A stretch of 64,000 nt of DNA from Bradyrhizobium sp. CCGB01. Lineage in GTDB: Bacteria > Pseudomonadota > Alphaproteobacteria > Rhizobiales > Xanthobacteraceae. The stretch is taken from contig NZ_JANADK010000001.1 in the NCBI RefSeq assembly GCF_024199795.1, forward strand, positions 4,712,001 through 4,776,000, in the 5' to 3' direction. The notes beneath the pieces are model-generated. The model had not been told where the DNA came from and did no database searches. It saw nothing but the letters and a program-made list of their open reading frames with translations. The position numbers were made by a program, and so were the translations under genes. Shown here in pieces: positions 15,400-23,430 of the stretch (position 1 is its first letter; each line of letters opens with the position of its first letter).

Positions 15400-17211
15400 T
15401 CATCGCGCAACCAAAGACCGCGCCTTCGCCAACCCGGCAACGAGAGCGTCGACCGTGCGGTCCGCAATGCCTTGGCGACGTAGAAATCCATCCGGATCGC
15501 GGGCGAGGGGCTCGTACAGGGCCAGCTTGTCCAGCGCCTTTTGCGTACCGTCTCGATCTCCGAGTTCAGCATTGGAAACTGCAAGCACGAGCTGACTGAA
15601 CCCGGAATCGCCGAGCGCGGACCTTTCCGCGGTCGTCCGGGCCTGTTGGTAGTCGCCGGTCATGTAGAGGTTCACCGCGATGAAATGGAAATACCAATTG
15701 GGAGGATTCAACGTTCGATCGATTGCGCGCTTGAGAACAGCAACGCCTTCTTCAAAATTGCCCCGCACCGAGAGCCGCCAGCCAAGCTGGGCAAGAATTT
15801 CAGGATCGTTTGGATTGAGCGCAACGAGTTGCCGCGTGAGACGCTCACTGTCTTCATAACGTCCGGTGAAATGATAGGCGGCCGCCAGTGCTTTCAGGGC
15901 AAGCGTGCTTTTCGGCCGAAGCCGAATTGCATTGTTGATCGCCTCGAGAGCCTTGCCATACTCGGTTTGTCGATCGTCAGCGTCAAAGCCAAGGCGTCCG
16001 GCGTCGAGATGAAGCCATCCGAGCATGGCCCAGGCATCGCTGTAGTCCGGGTCCCGCTGAACGGTCCGTTCCAGGCATTGAAGGGCCGGGGTGAACTCCG
16101 CCCGAAGGAAGGTGCGGCGGTAGCCGTGGGCGCGAAGCACGCAATTGTAACTGTCCATGCTCGACGTCGTCGCCGATGACGAACCGCCGCTCATGTCAGC
16201 CCTGACGACGCCGTAGGGCTGGCCGATGACTTCCGCGATTTCTTCCGCCAACATTCCCTGCGTTGCGATCAGCGATTCCGGGTCGAATGGCCGACTGTAA
16301 GACTTGGTCCAGACAATGCCGCCGGTCATCGCATTCGCGACCGAGACGGTCACACGGACGTTCCCATCTTCGGTCTGCACGCTTCCGTTGACGACATAGG
16401 CCACGCCCCGGTCGCGCGCCAATGGCAACCATGTGGAGCGAACGTCCTGGTTCAAGGACACTGGCGAGGTGTAGAGGCGAAAGCCCGAAAAGTGAAACAG
16501 GTTCGCGATCAGTTCCTGGCCCACGCCGGCGGCGAGATAGCGGGTACTCTCTCCGGGACTAAGTGCCTCAAAAGGGGCGACCAGGACACCGGGTTCCCTC
16601 GACGCGCCGAAGGGCGATCGGCCAAAGTACGACAGCGACACGACCGCTCCAATCGCGATTGCGGCTATGAGCGCTGCGGCCGCCGACAAGCGGCGGAAGA
16701 GTGCCGACTTGTTGCTTTTGCCAGCAAGCTCCGCGCTGCGGCTGGTAACTTCATCCACGCGTCGCTCGGACGATTGCTCACTGGCCAAACGTCCGGCCAA
16801 CAGAGTTTTGCGACTTTCGAAGCTGGGGGCGTAGGAGCCTTTTGGAATGGAAATGCGGATCGGGTCATTTTGCCCCGCATCGATGTAGTAACTGTCGAGG
16901 TCGCGTCGCAGGCGTCTTGCTTCCAGCCGGACGACCGGGTCCGCTTGCGGATCGAAGGACTCGTCGCGACCGAAGACGGAGAGCGCGATCGTATAGCCCT
17001 TCAGGCGTTCGGCGCGTCCCGAGAGCGTCTCCTCGACAATGAACCGGAGGAACGCCCGTCGCCTTTCGCTGGCCTGAAAGTGCGGGCTCGTGCAGATCCG
17101 ATCGAGTTGGCTAAACACGGAGTCCGGCGCCAGCTCCTGGACATCGAGCCGGGCATTGCCAGGGAAATCGGCTTCTTCCCTAGCGGGTAACTCTGACCGG
17201 CTGTCCTGCAA
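15400..17211 (-). CDS. Membrane-anchored TPR protein with TolB/FlgO-like domain
   Basis: A 603-residue signalling-like protein. Residues 30-130 form a cytoplasmic domain (HFQASERRRAFLRFIVEETLSGRAERLKGYTI) also seen before adenylate-cyclase-like proteins in rhizobia. A membrane segment follows at about 176-195, then a periplasmic TolB/FlgO-like domain (GVLVAPFEALSPG, about 207-330), and TPR-type helices at about 390-570. It could sense or scaffold something in the envelope. The only in-frame start here is TTG at 17211, without a good ribosome site, so the true start may differ. It is near, but separated from, the sulfatase group. Confidence 0.75.
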   Translation of the reverse strand: MQDSRSELPAREEADFPGNARLDVQELAPDSVFSQLDRICTSPHFQASERRRAFLRFIVEETLSGRAERLKGYTIALSVFGRDESFDPQADPVVRLEARRLRRDLDSYYIDAGQNDPIRISIPKGSYAPSFESRKTLLAGRLASEQSSERRVDEVTSRSAELAGKSNKSALFRRLSAAAALIAAIAIGAVVSLSYFGRSPFGASREPGVLVAPFEALSPGESTRYLAAGVGQELIANLFHFSGFRLYTSPVSLNQDVRSTWLPLARDRGVAYVVNGSVQTEDGNVRVTVSVANAMTGGIVWTKSYSRPFDPESLIATQGMLAEEIAEVIGQPYGVVRADMSGGSSSATTSSMDSYNCVLRAHGYRRTFLRAEFTPALQCLERTVQRDPDYSDAWAMLGWLHLDAGRLGFDADDRQTEYGKALEAINNAIRLRPKSTLALKALAAAYHFTGRYEDSERLTRQLVALNPNDPEILAQLGWRLSVRGNFEEGVAVLKRAIDRTLNPPNWYFHFIAVNLYMTGDYQQARTTAERSALGDSGFSQLVLAVSNAELGDRDGTQKALDKLALYEPLARDPDGFLRRQGIADRTVDALVAGLAKARSLVAR

Positions 17212-17457
17212 GCGTTACACCGCGCTGCACGAATTATCGACTACGACGATAGCTGCGCCATTGCGTACGGGCTATGCACTTTGTGCCAGTAACGCGGGAA
17301 GTGATTGCGACACAATTTCCGAGGCGCGCTGAATCGAGACAATTCGATGCCTCGGCCAACGTTCCTTTGGATAAATGTCCTGATCAATCCGCGCAAAATG
17401 GCCTTGCCGCAATGCGGAAATAACGAAGGGTTGCTCGTCCGGGCTCGACCCCTCCGA

Positions 17458-17595
17458 GGCGAGCGGATGAAGAAGGACTACGAGCTGGTCCAGACCAATC
17501 TCGGCATGGAGAAGCCGTTCGACGTGACGAGCGCGTTCACGACAAGGATGCTCGATCCCGCCATCAAGATGGATGCGAGCAAGGTGAAGAAGTAG
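17458..17595 (+). pseudogene. 3' remnant of a NitT/TauT ABC substrate-binding protein gene
   Basis: From GGCGAGCGGATGAAG to the stop, these 138 bases encode the last 45 residues of a protein nearly identical to the end of the binding protein at 6534-7550 (GERMKKDYELVQT, then MEKPFDV, then IKMDASKVKK). Only a few positions differ. The rest of the gene is absent; upstream sequence is unrelated. It is therefore a leftover of a duplicated gene, not a functional protein. Confidence 0.85.
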
Positions 17596-17632
17596 GGAAG
17601 CGCTGCAAGCGGGGGCCGACAGCTGCCGCGGA

Positions 17633-18457
17633 TCATCCGCCCTTCTTCATCTCGTACACATGTTCCGGCCCGGGAAAGGCGCGAGACCGCACGTCGGCGG
17701 CATACGCCTCGATCGCCGCTTCGATGGCCGGGCCGAGATTGCCGTACCGCCGGACAAATTTCGGTGGTCGCGGCGAAAGCCCCAGCATGTCCTCGAGCAC
17801 GAGCACCTGGCCGTCGCAGGCTGCGCTCGCGCCGATGCCGATGGTGGGAATGGCAATTGTCTCGGTAATCTTGCGCGCCAGTGGTTCGGCTACAGCCTCG
17901 ATGACGACGGAGAATGCCCCGGCGTCGGCGACCGCTTTCGCATCGTCCTCGATCGGCCCCCAGTCCGCCTCGCTACGCCCCTGGGCACGGAACGAGCCGA
18001 GCGTGTTGATGGATTGCGGCGTCAGGCCAACATGACCCATCACCGGGATCCCGCGCCCGGACAGGAACGCAATCGTCTCCGCCATGCGCACGCCGCCTTC
18101 GAGCTTCACCGCGCCGCATTGCGTCTCTTTCATGATCCGCACGGCTGAATTGAAGGCCTGCTCTTTGGTGGCTTCATACGAGCCGAACGGCATATCGACG
18201 ACCACCAGCGCCTGCCGGGAACCGCGCATCACCGCTGCGCCCTGAAGGATCATCATGTCGAGCGTGACCGGCACCGTGGTCTCGAAACCGTGCATGACGT
18301 TGCCAAGGGAATCGCCGACCAGAATGACGTCGCAATGCCGATCCACCAGCGCTGCCGTATGCGCGTGATAGGACGTCAGCATGACTATCCGCTCGCCTTG
18401 CTTGCGTGCACGGATGTCCGGCGCGGTCTTGCGCCTGACAGTGGACTGGATTGACAT
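17633..18457 (-). CDS. panB: 3-methyl-2-oxobutanoate hydroxymethyltransferase
   Basis: Catalyses the first committed step of pantothenate (coenzyme A) synthesis, adding a hydroxymethyl group from methylene-tetrahydrofolate to 2-oxoisovalerate. The 274-residue TIM-barrel enzyme has the expected [26 protein letters not shown] and [10 protein letters not shown] motifs, which hold the metal and substrate ligands. Its length matches the family. panC is not adjacent; the gene appears to be transcribed alone. An interspersed palindrome lies upstream. Confidence 0.97.
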   Translation of the reverse strand: MSIQSTVRRKTAPDIRARKQGERIVMLTSYHAHTAALVDRHCDVILVGDSLGNVMHGFETTVPVTLDMMILQGAAVMRGSRQALVVVDMPFGSYEATKEQAFNSAVRIMKETQCGAVKLEGGVRMAETIAFLSGRGIPVMGHVGLTPQSINTLGSFRAQGRSEADWGPIEDDAKAVADAGAFSVVIEAVAEPLARKITETIAIPTIGIGASAACDGQVLVLEDMLGLSPRPPKFVRRYGNLGPAIEAAIEAYAADVRSRAFPGPEHVYEMKKGG

Positions 18458-18587
18458 GCTCAGGCTCCGTTTGCGGGACGCGGATCGAAGCCAGATGTCA
18501 CGTGCGTGTCAATCCGGATGGTCGGGCCTGCGATCAAAATGGACGGCGCGAGGTGAGTCGGCAGGGGCGCGCGCTGTCTCTGCGGCG

Positions 18588-18670
18588 TCATTGCGAGCGT
18601 AGCGAAGCAATCCAGAGTCGTTCCGCGGAGGCAGACTGGATTGCTTCGTCGCAAGGGCTCCTCGCAATGA
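18588..18670. repeat. Interspersed palindrome, TCATTGCGAGCG type
   Basis: The left arm TCATTGCGAGCG..GCGAAGCAATCCAG pairs with CTGGATTGCTTCG...CTCGCAATGA. It is a second, distinct family of interspersed inverted repeat, located between the panB start and the minCDE promoter. An orphan half of another family (GTAGCCCGGATGGA) follows at about 18728. Confidence 0.75.
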
Positions 18671-18769
18671 CGGTGCGGGGGCAGTTGAGCGCCGCATTGT
18701 CCAGATGGCGTCCCGGAGGCTGCCCCCGTAGCCCGGATGGACCTATCCCTCACGTAACCCCATAGAAAA

Positions 18770-18809
18770 TTAACCGCGCGTTAACCAAATCCGCCGCATC
18801 GTTAACCAT
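18770..18809. promoter_or_regulatory. Candidate CtrA-binding sites upstream of minCDE
   Basis: TTAACCGCGCGTTAA at 18770-18784 is an exact TTAA-N7-TTAA, the core consensus of the cell-cycle regulator CtrA in alphaproteobacteria. A TTAACCAT half-site follows at 18802-18809. The sites end 28 bases before the minC start, so they probably overlap the promoter and could tie Min expression to the cell cycle. Confidence 0.6.
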
Positions 18810-18836
18810 TCAATAACAGGGAACGAGTCGGCCGCT

Positions 18837-19535
18837 ATGGAGGCTGCAGCAAAACCTCAACGCCAAATGGTGCGCCTGCGCGGGCGCTCCTACGTGGCCT
18901 TCGTGTTCATGCCGACAGTTCCGATCCAGGACTGGCTGCAGGAAATCGACGCCACCATTGCGCGCTCGCCGGGCTTCTTTGCCGGCCGGCCCGTGGTGAT
19001 CGACCTGTCCTCGGTCGATCTCAGCCAGTCCGGCATCGGCCATCTGCTCAGCAGCCTTCAGGACCGCAGCATCCGTGTGCTCGGGATCGAGGGGGTAGAG
19101 GAGGGCCGGCTGACGCCGGCCATGCCGCCGCTGCTCTCGGGCGGGCGCAGCTGCGTGGTCGAGGCGAACGCGCCGAAGAAGGCCGAGGTGAAGGCTGAAA
19201 CCAAGCCGACGTCGCTTCTGCTCGATAGTCCCGTGCGTTCGGGCCAGACCGTGATCTTCCCGGAAGGCGACGTCACCATTCTCGGCTCGGTCGGTTCCGG
19301 CGCGGAAGTCGTCGCCGGCGGTTCCATCCACGTCTACGGCGCGCTGCGCGGCCGCGCCATGGCGGGGGTCAACGGTCACACGAGCGCGCGCATCTACTGT
19401 CAGAAGATTGAGGCTGAACTGCTTGCAATTGATGGGTTTTACCAGACTGCGGACGACATTGACGCCGCCTTGCGCGGCAAGCCGGCGCAGGCCTGGCTGC
19501 AGGGGAATACCATGCGAATTACAGCACTGAACTGA
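18837..19535 (+). CDS. minC: Septum site-determining protein MinC
   Basis: Inhibitor of FtsZ polymerisation that blocks division away from mid-cell. The 232-residue protein has an N-terminal FtsZ-inhibiting domain and a C-terminal beta-helix for dimerisation and MinD binding (VIFPEGDVTILGSVGSGAEVVAGGSIHVYGALRGRAMAG, ending IYCQKIEAELLAI). Both are complete. It is first in the minCDE operon, 21 bases before minD, and CtrA-like sites precede it. Confidence 0.97.
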   Translation: MEAAAKPQRQMVRLRGRSYVAFVFMPTVPIQDWLQEIDATIARSPGFFAGRPVVIDLSSVDLSQSGIGHLLSSLQDRSIRVLGIEGVEEGRLTPAMPPLLSGGRSCVVEANAPKKAEVKAETKPTSLLLDSPVRSGQTVIFPEGDVTILGSVGSGAEVVAGGSIHVYGALRGRAMAGVNGHTSARIYCQKIEAELLAIDGFYQTADDIDAALRGKPAQAWLQGNTMRITALN

Positions 19536-19556
19536 CCAGCAAAGGAGACATTTCAG

Positions 19557-20372
19557 ATGAGTAAGGTACTGGTCGTGACATCAGGCAAGGGCGGGGTCGG
19601 CAAGACCACGACGACCGCCGCGCTGGGGGCTGCACTGGCGCAGCGCGGCGACAAGGTCATCGTCGTCGATTTCGACGTCGGCCTGCGCAACCTCGACCTC
19701 GTCATGGGCGCCGAACGCCGCGTCGTGTTCGACCTCATCAACGTGGTGCAGGGCGTCGCGAAACTCCCGCAAGCGCTGATCAAGGACAAGCGGCTGGAGA
19801 ATCTCTGGCTGCTGCCGGCCTCGCAAACCCGCGATAAGGACGCGCTGACGGAAGAGGGCGTCGGCAAGGTCATCGACGATCTGCGCAGCCGCTTCGACTG
19901 GGTGATCTGCGACAGCCCGGCCGGCATCGAGCGCGGCGCCTCCATGGCGATGCGCTTTGCCGACGAGGCGGTGATCGTCACCAATCCGGAAGTCTCCTCG
20001 GTGCGAGATTCCGACCGCATCATCGGCATGCTCGATTCGAAGACGGTGCGGGCCGAGAAAGGCGAGCGGGTCGAGAAGCACATTCTCATCACCCGCTACG
20101 ATGCCTCGCGCGCCGCGCGCGGCGAGATGCTGACCATCGACGACATCCTCGAGATCCTCGCAACGCCCCTGCTCGGCATCATCCCCGAGAGCCAGGACGT
20201 GTTGAAGGCCTCCAACGTCGGCACGCCGGTGACGCTGTCGAACGCGGGCGGCGCACCCGCACGGGCCTATATGGACGCGGCGCAGCGGCTGTGCGGCGAC
20301 ACCGTGCCGATGCAGGTTCCGGCCGAGCGCAGGCGCTTCATGGATCGTCTGCTGCGACGGAGGGCTGCATGA
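19557..20372 (+). CDS. minD: Septum site-determining ATPase MinD
   Basis: Membrane-cycling ATPase that recruits MinC and is displaced by MinE. The 271-residue protein begins with the deviant Walker A motif [11 protein letters not shown], has [18 protein letters not shown] and [10 protein letters not shown], and ends with a basic amphipathic helix ([14 protein letters not shown]) for membrane attachment. The ribosome site AAAGGAGA is well placed. Its stop overlaps the minE start by four bases. Confidence 0.98.
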   Translation: MSKVLVVTSGKGGVGKTTTTAALGAALAQRGDKVIVVDFDVGLRNLDLVMGAERRVVFDLINVVQGVAKLPQALIKDKRLENLWLLPASQTRDKDALTEEGVGKVIDDLRSRFDWVICDSPAGIERGASMAMRFADEAVIVTNPEVSSVRDSDRIIGMLDSKTVRAEKGERVEKHILITRYDASRAARGEMLTIDDILEILATPLLGIIPESQDVLKASNVGTPVTLSNAGGAPARAYMDAAQRLCGDTVPMQVPAERRRFMDRLLRRRAA

Positions 20373-20650
20373 GCATGGGTCTGCTCCGACTTCTCCGCGG
20401 CAAAAAGGCCTCTGCACCCGTCGCTCGCGAACGGCTGCAGATCCTGCTCGCGCATGAACGCGGAATGCGCGGCCAGCCCGACCTGCTCGGCGTGCTGCGT
20501 GAGGAAATTCTCGCTGTCGTGTCCAAGCACGTCACGCTGGATCCGACCAAGGTCATCGTCCGGCTCGAGCGCGGTGACGAGGTGTCGACCCTGGAGGTCG
20601 ATATCGAGGTCCCCAACGATATCGAGCGCAAGCGCGTGGCGGTCGCGTAG
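20369..20650 (+). CDS. minE: Cell division topological specificity factor MinE
   Basis: A 93-residue partner that stimulates MinD ATP hydrolysis and sets the Min oscillation. It contains the N-terminal amphipathic segment ([10 protein letters not shown]), the MinD-interacting helix ([14 protein letters not shown]) and the dimerising domain ([13 protein letters not shown] and VIVRLERGD). The ATG at 20369 forms an ATGA overlap with minD; ATG at 20375 is also possible. It ends the operon. Confidence 0.97.
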   Translation: MSMGLLRLLRGKKASAPVARERLQILLAHERGMRGQPDLLGVLREEILAVVSKHVTLDPTKVIVRLERGDEVSTLEVDIEVPNDIERKRVAVA

Positions 20651-20690
20651 GGGACGCGACCGAAGACGAGCAATTTGGGGTGGGTGAGAA

Positions 20691-20727
20691 GGCGGTCCGC
20701 TGGGCACAGCGGACCGCCTTTGTCGTT
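20691..20727 (+). terminator. Terminator of minCDE
   Basis: GGCGGTCCGCTG and CAGCGGACCGCC form a perfect 12-base stem with a four-base loop, followed by TTTGTCGTT. Confidence 0.9.
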
Positions 20728-20862
20728 CTCGCACAGTCAGTTCAATTCCAGGCCTGCCGATGTGATCGGGAGTGGGCGGAACGGGACCTGCGGCGAAATC
20801 GTTGTCAGAGACCGCGGAGAGCCGAGCCAGGCCCTGCGGTTTCCGAAAACGGGAGAGCGCCC

Positions 20863-21048
20863 ATGATGTCCGAGCTCCAGGTCCACACCGTTGCGCGGCA
20901 GATGCTGGAAAAGCATGGTTTCGCTGCGATAGCGAAGGCGGCCGAACAGGCGCAGGCCTGCGAGGGCCGCGGCGAGGCCGATGAGGCCAAGGAGTGGCGT
21001 CACATCGAAGATGCCATGAAGATCATGCGCGGGCCGGCCCATAGCTGA
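20863..21048 (+). CDS. Small conserved hypothetical protein
   Basis: A 61-residue helical protein (HTVARQMLEKHGFAAIAKAAEQA then EWRHIEDAMKIMRG) with no signal peptide. It looks like a short cytoplasmic protein found in rhizobia, without known role. It follows the minE terminator and is convergent with the secreted-protein gene at 21066. The ATG at 20863 has GGGAGAG upstream. Confidence 0.65.
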   Translation: MMSELQVHTVARQMLEKHGFAAIAKAAEQAQACEGRGEADEAKEWRHIEDAMKIMRGPAHS

Positions 21049-21065
21049 CGCCCGGCAAGCGGCGT

Positions 21066-21314
21066 TCAACGCTCCTGGCGGTCGGCGCCCGGCTGCGACG
21101 AGCGGTTTTGTGTCTGCGGCTGGGGGCGCTCGCCTGTCTCTTTGCAGGGGAGCGGCTCCCACGTGCCGTCGGGCGCCTGCTGATAGGCACTACAGGACGA
21201 CGAGGCGGATTTTTCTTCGCCCTTCTGGGCGTCGGAATTCTTCGCCAGAGCGGGCGCGGTCAGCACCGTGGCGGCCGCAAGCGCACCGGCGAAAACGACA
21301 TGGATACTCCGCAT
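21066..21314 (-). CDS. Small secreted protein of unknown function
   Basis: An 82-residue protein with a signal peptide (VVFAGALAAATVLTAPALA-KN). The short mature part has two cysteines (SSCSAYQQ and PLPCKE) and a polar Gln/Arg-rich tail. A periplasmic location with a single disulfide is plausible. A GGAG is present upstream of the ATG. No function is recognised. Confidence 0.65.
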   Translation of the reverse strand: MRSIHVVFAGALAAATVLTAPALAKNSDAQKGEEKSASSSCSAYQQAPDGTWEPLPCKETGERPQPQTQNRSSQPGADRQER

Positions 21315-21436
21315 GAGGGCTCTCCTGTTCGAATTCGAAGAGGCCGCATGGTGTCGAGGATTGTGACGATTGTTTGCCGCGGCGACGGTTCCGGCGCGGC
21401 GTGCTTAACGCCGCGAGTGAGCGCCTAGCCGTCCTT

Positions 21437-21826
21437 CTAGCCGCCCTTGGCGCGGATCAGGCCGGCGAGGTTGACCTTTTGGGCCTCGCACCAGCCGGGC
21501 ATGCCGAGGCGGCGCTGGTCCATGTCGGTCGCCTGGGTCGCGACCGCGACCTCGGCCATCAAATCGTCGTCCTGCTTCTCGCCCATCTTGCCGCCGGTGT
21601 GCATCCAGGCGATCGCCTTGCGGACCTTCTCGGTGGTGCCGTCCGGCAGCTGCATCTGCTGCGCCTTCTGCACGAGGTCCTGATAGACGAGATCGGTGTT
21701 CGGGCATTCGACCCTGGCGGCGAAGGCCTGCAAGACCATCGTGACATAGGTCGAGCGTGGATGGTCCGCCGCTTGGGCCGGCGCGGCGAGCAGTAACAGG
21801 CCTGCCATCAGGAAACCGGTGCGCAT
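21437..21826 (-). CDS. Exported hypothetical protein
   Basis: A 129-residue protein with a signal peptide (FLMAGLLLLAAPAQAA). The mature domain has two cysteines (RVECPNTD and MPGWCEAQ) and is mainly helical. The ATG at 21826 is chosen over one at 21844 because GGAGGAG lies upstream and the signal peptide then begins directly. Its role is unknown. Confidence 0.7.
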   Translation of the reverse strand: MRTGFLMAGLLLLAAPAQAADHPRSTYVTMVLQAFAARVECPNTDLVYQDLVQKAQQMQLPDGTTEKVRKAIAWMHTGGKMGEKQDDDLMAEVAVATQATDMDQRRLGMPGWCEAQKVNLAGLIRAKGG

Positions 21827-21955
21827 CCTTGGTATCTCCTCCATTTTTTTGGAAGGCTAGCGTCCGCCGCGCCACTCCGCAATGGTGCCGGAACCGATTT
21901 GTCGCGCCCCGGTGCGGTACGCTATCGTAACCCGTCCCTGGTCCCGGAGAGCGAC

Positions 21956-22741
21956 ATGAGCCTGTTCAGCACGCCGTTCGATCCCGCACGCGACACGGCG
22001 CTCGTCACCGGCGCAGGCAACGGCATCGGCCGCGCGATCGCGCAGGCGCTCATCGGCGAGGGCGTCCGGACCGTGTTCGCGGATGTAAGCGCAGAGCGGG
22101 TCAGTGCGGCGATCAGCGCGAGCAGCAAGCCTGAACTGGCAGTGCCGTGGGTCGGCGATCTCGCCAAGTCAGACGCTTGCGATGCGCTGCTGGCCGCAGC
22201 AGAGGCGGCGCTCGGCGAGGTCTCGCATTTCGTGCACAGCGCATCGCCGCCGCGACGGGAGGCCGATCATGCGCTCGCGGTCGATCGCAAGACCTGGCAG
22301 GAGATGCATGCCGTCAATCTCGATGCCGGATTTCATCTGGCGCGCGGGCTGGCCAAACGGCTGATTGCGGCGAAGCGGCCCGGCTCGTTCCTGTTTCTCA
22401 CCTCGCTGCACGCGGGCACGCCGCGCAACCTGCCGCATTATTCGACGGCGAAGGCGGGGATGACGATGCTGGTGAAGGAGCTCGCGAAGACGTTCGGGCG
22501 TCACGACATCCGCGTCAACGCGCTGGTGCCTGGCGCGATCGCGGCAGGCGGGTTCGTCGCGGACGCCTCGCTGGCGCGGCACATCCCGCTCGGGCGTCTC
22601 GGCGAAGCCAGGGACCTCGCGCCGATGGCGCTCACGGTGTTGTCGAACAAGCTTTCAGGTTACGTCACCGGCGCAGCCTTCGTCGTCGACGGTGGATTGT
22701 CGCTGACGAACTGGTTCGAGCCGCCGGTGCTGGAGGACTAA
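21956..22741 (+). CDS. Short-chain dehydrogenase/reductase (SDR) family oxidoreductase
   Basis: A 261-residue NAD(P)-dependent oxidoreductase. The cofactor motif is TGAGNGIG (residues about 19-26) and the catalytic Tyr-x3-Lys is in HYSTAKAG, with Ser supplied by LFLTSLHAG. The C-terminal YVTGAAFVVDGGLSL is the usual SDR ending. It is monocistronic and followed by a terminator. The substrate cannot be told from sequence. The ATG at 21956 is selected from an in-frame extension starting at 21899. Confidence 0.92.
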   Translation: MSLFSTPFDPARDTALVTGAGNGIGRAIAQALIGEGVRTVFADVSAERVSAAISASSKPELAVPWVGDLAKSDACDALLAAAEAALGEVSHFVHSASPPRREADHALAVDRKTWQEMHAVNLDAGFHLARGLAKRLIAAKRPGSFLFLTSLHAGTPRNLPHYSTAKAGMTMLVKELAKTFGRHDIRVNALVPGAIAAGGFVADASLARHIPLGRLGEARDLAPMALTVLSNKLSGYVTGAAFVVDGGLSLTNWFEPPVLED

Positions 22742-22745
22742 AGCC

Positions 22746-22775
22746 CCGTTCCGATAAATCGGAACGGTGCTTTGG
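22746..22775 (+). terminator. Terminator of the SDR gene
   Basis: CCGTTCCGA and TCGGAACGG form a nine-base stem with a four-base loop just after the SDR stop, followed by TGCTTTGG. Confidence 0.8.
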
Positions 22776-22793
22776 ATTCTTCGCTTGACGCGG

Positions 22794-23024
22794 CTAGCGT
22801 TGCCAGGCCGGCACGGGATCGAGCGGCGTGCGATAGACCTCGTTGTGATCGCGATCGGTCACGCGCACCGCGCAACCCTTCCGTTGCAGCTCCGGCTTCA
22901 CCTGCGACAGCTCGGTGGCCAGTTGATCGGCGCGATCGGAAGCGAGCTCGATGTCTTCGAGGATGATTCCGCCCTGGTTCTTGAACTCTTCACCAACCAC
23001 AAGATCGAAGGAGTAGAAGGGCAT
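22794..23024 (-). CDS. DUF6894-family small protein
   Basis: A 76-residue protein (MPFYSFDLVVGEEFKNQGG then LASDRADQLATELSQVKPEL) of the DUF6894 type, common and multi-copy in Bradyrhizobium and relatives, with unknown function. It is cytoplasmic and slightly acidic. It is convergent with the SDR gene. Confidence 0.8.
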   Translation of the reverse strand: MPFYSFDLVVGEEFKNQGGIILEDIELASDRADQLATELSQVKPELQRKGCAVRVTDRDHNEVYRTPLDPVPAWQR

Positions 23025-23061
23025 CCGAATTCTCCGGTGTGACGACCAAGTCCCAAAAGTC

Positions 23062-23095
23062 CTGGCTGCAAGTCTTCACTGGCTGCAAGTCTTCA
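23062..23095. repeat. Two-copy tandem repeat of 17 bases
   Basis: CTGGCTGCAAGTCTTCA occurs twice in direct succession, followed by a third partial copy (GAAGTCTTCAAC). It is in the leader region of the DUF6894 gene and may be replication slippage. Confidence 0.8.
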
Positions 23096-23209
23096 ACGGA
23101 AGTCTTCAACACATGTCGGATGGTATCACTGAGTCGATCATTGACGAATGAACAGGCGGCGCAATCTCTGTGCTTATGGCGCAGAAATGATGTGCAGTAT
23201 GCGAGCTCG

Positions 23210-23224
23210 TTAAGGTTTTATTAA
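23210..23224. promoter_or_regulatory. Candidate CtrA site in a 405-base intergenic region
   Basis: TTAAGGTTTTATTAA is an exact TTAA-N7-TTAA. It is 80 bases before a strong terminator hairpin, with no convincing protein gene between them. The rest of the gap (23025-23430) holds the tandem repeat at 23062 and nothing else recognised. Confidence 0.4.
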
Positions 23225-23229
23225 ATATA

Positions 23230-23330
23230 TCGGCGCGATCATAAGGCATGGAATTGCAGCAGAACCGGGCTCCGGGAACCGGCAGCTGCAAGAGAAGGCC
23301 GGCGGCATAGATCCCGACGGCCTTTTCTCT
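23230..23330 (+). ncRNA. Candidate small RNA ending in an intrinsic terminator
   Basis: An AT-rich promoter-like stretch is followed by about 100 bases with no gene longer than 20 codons, closed by a hairpin with AGAGAAGGCCG and CGGCCTTTTCTCT arms at 23291-23330. The end coordinate is set by the hairpin; the start is a guess. The nearest plus-strand gene upstream already has its own terminator at 22746, so this terminator needs another transcript. Confidence 0.35.
23291..23330 (+). terminator. Intrinsic terminator of the candidate small RNA
   Basis: AAGGCCG pairs with CGGCCTT, with extended AGAGA/TCTCT pairing, and a T-rich end (CCTTTTCTCTTG). It could also act on minus-strand transcripts reading out of the gene that ends at 23431. 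Confidence 0.65.
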
Positions 23331-23430
23331 TGACGGAGAACGATCGAAGCATCGGTCTCCGTAGTCGCCCGGACTCAACGCATCACATCGAGTCGGACAG
23401 CTTGCGCGATGGTACGATGGCGACGCTGCG

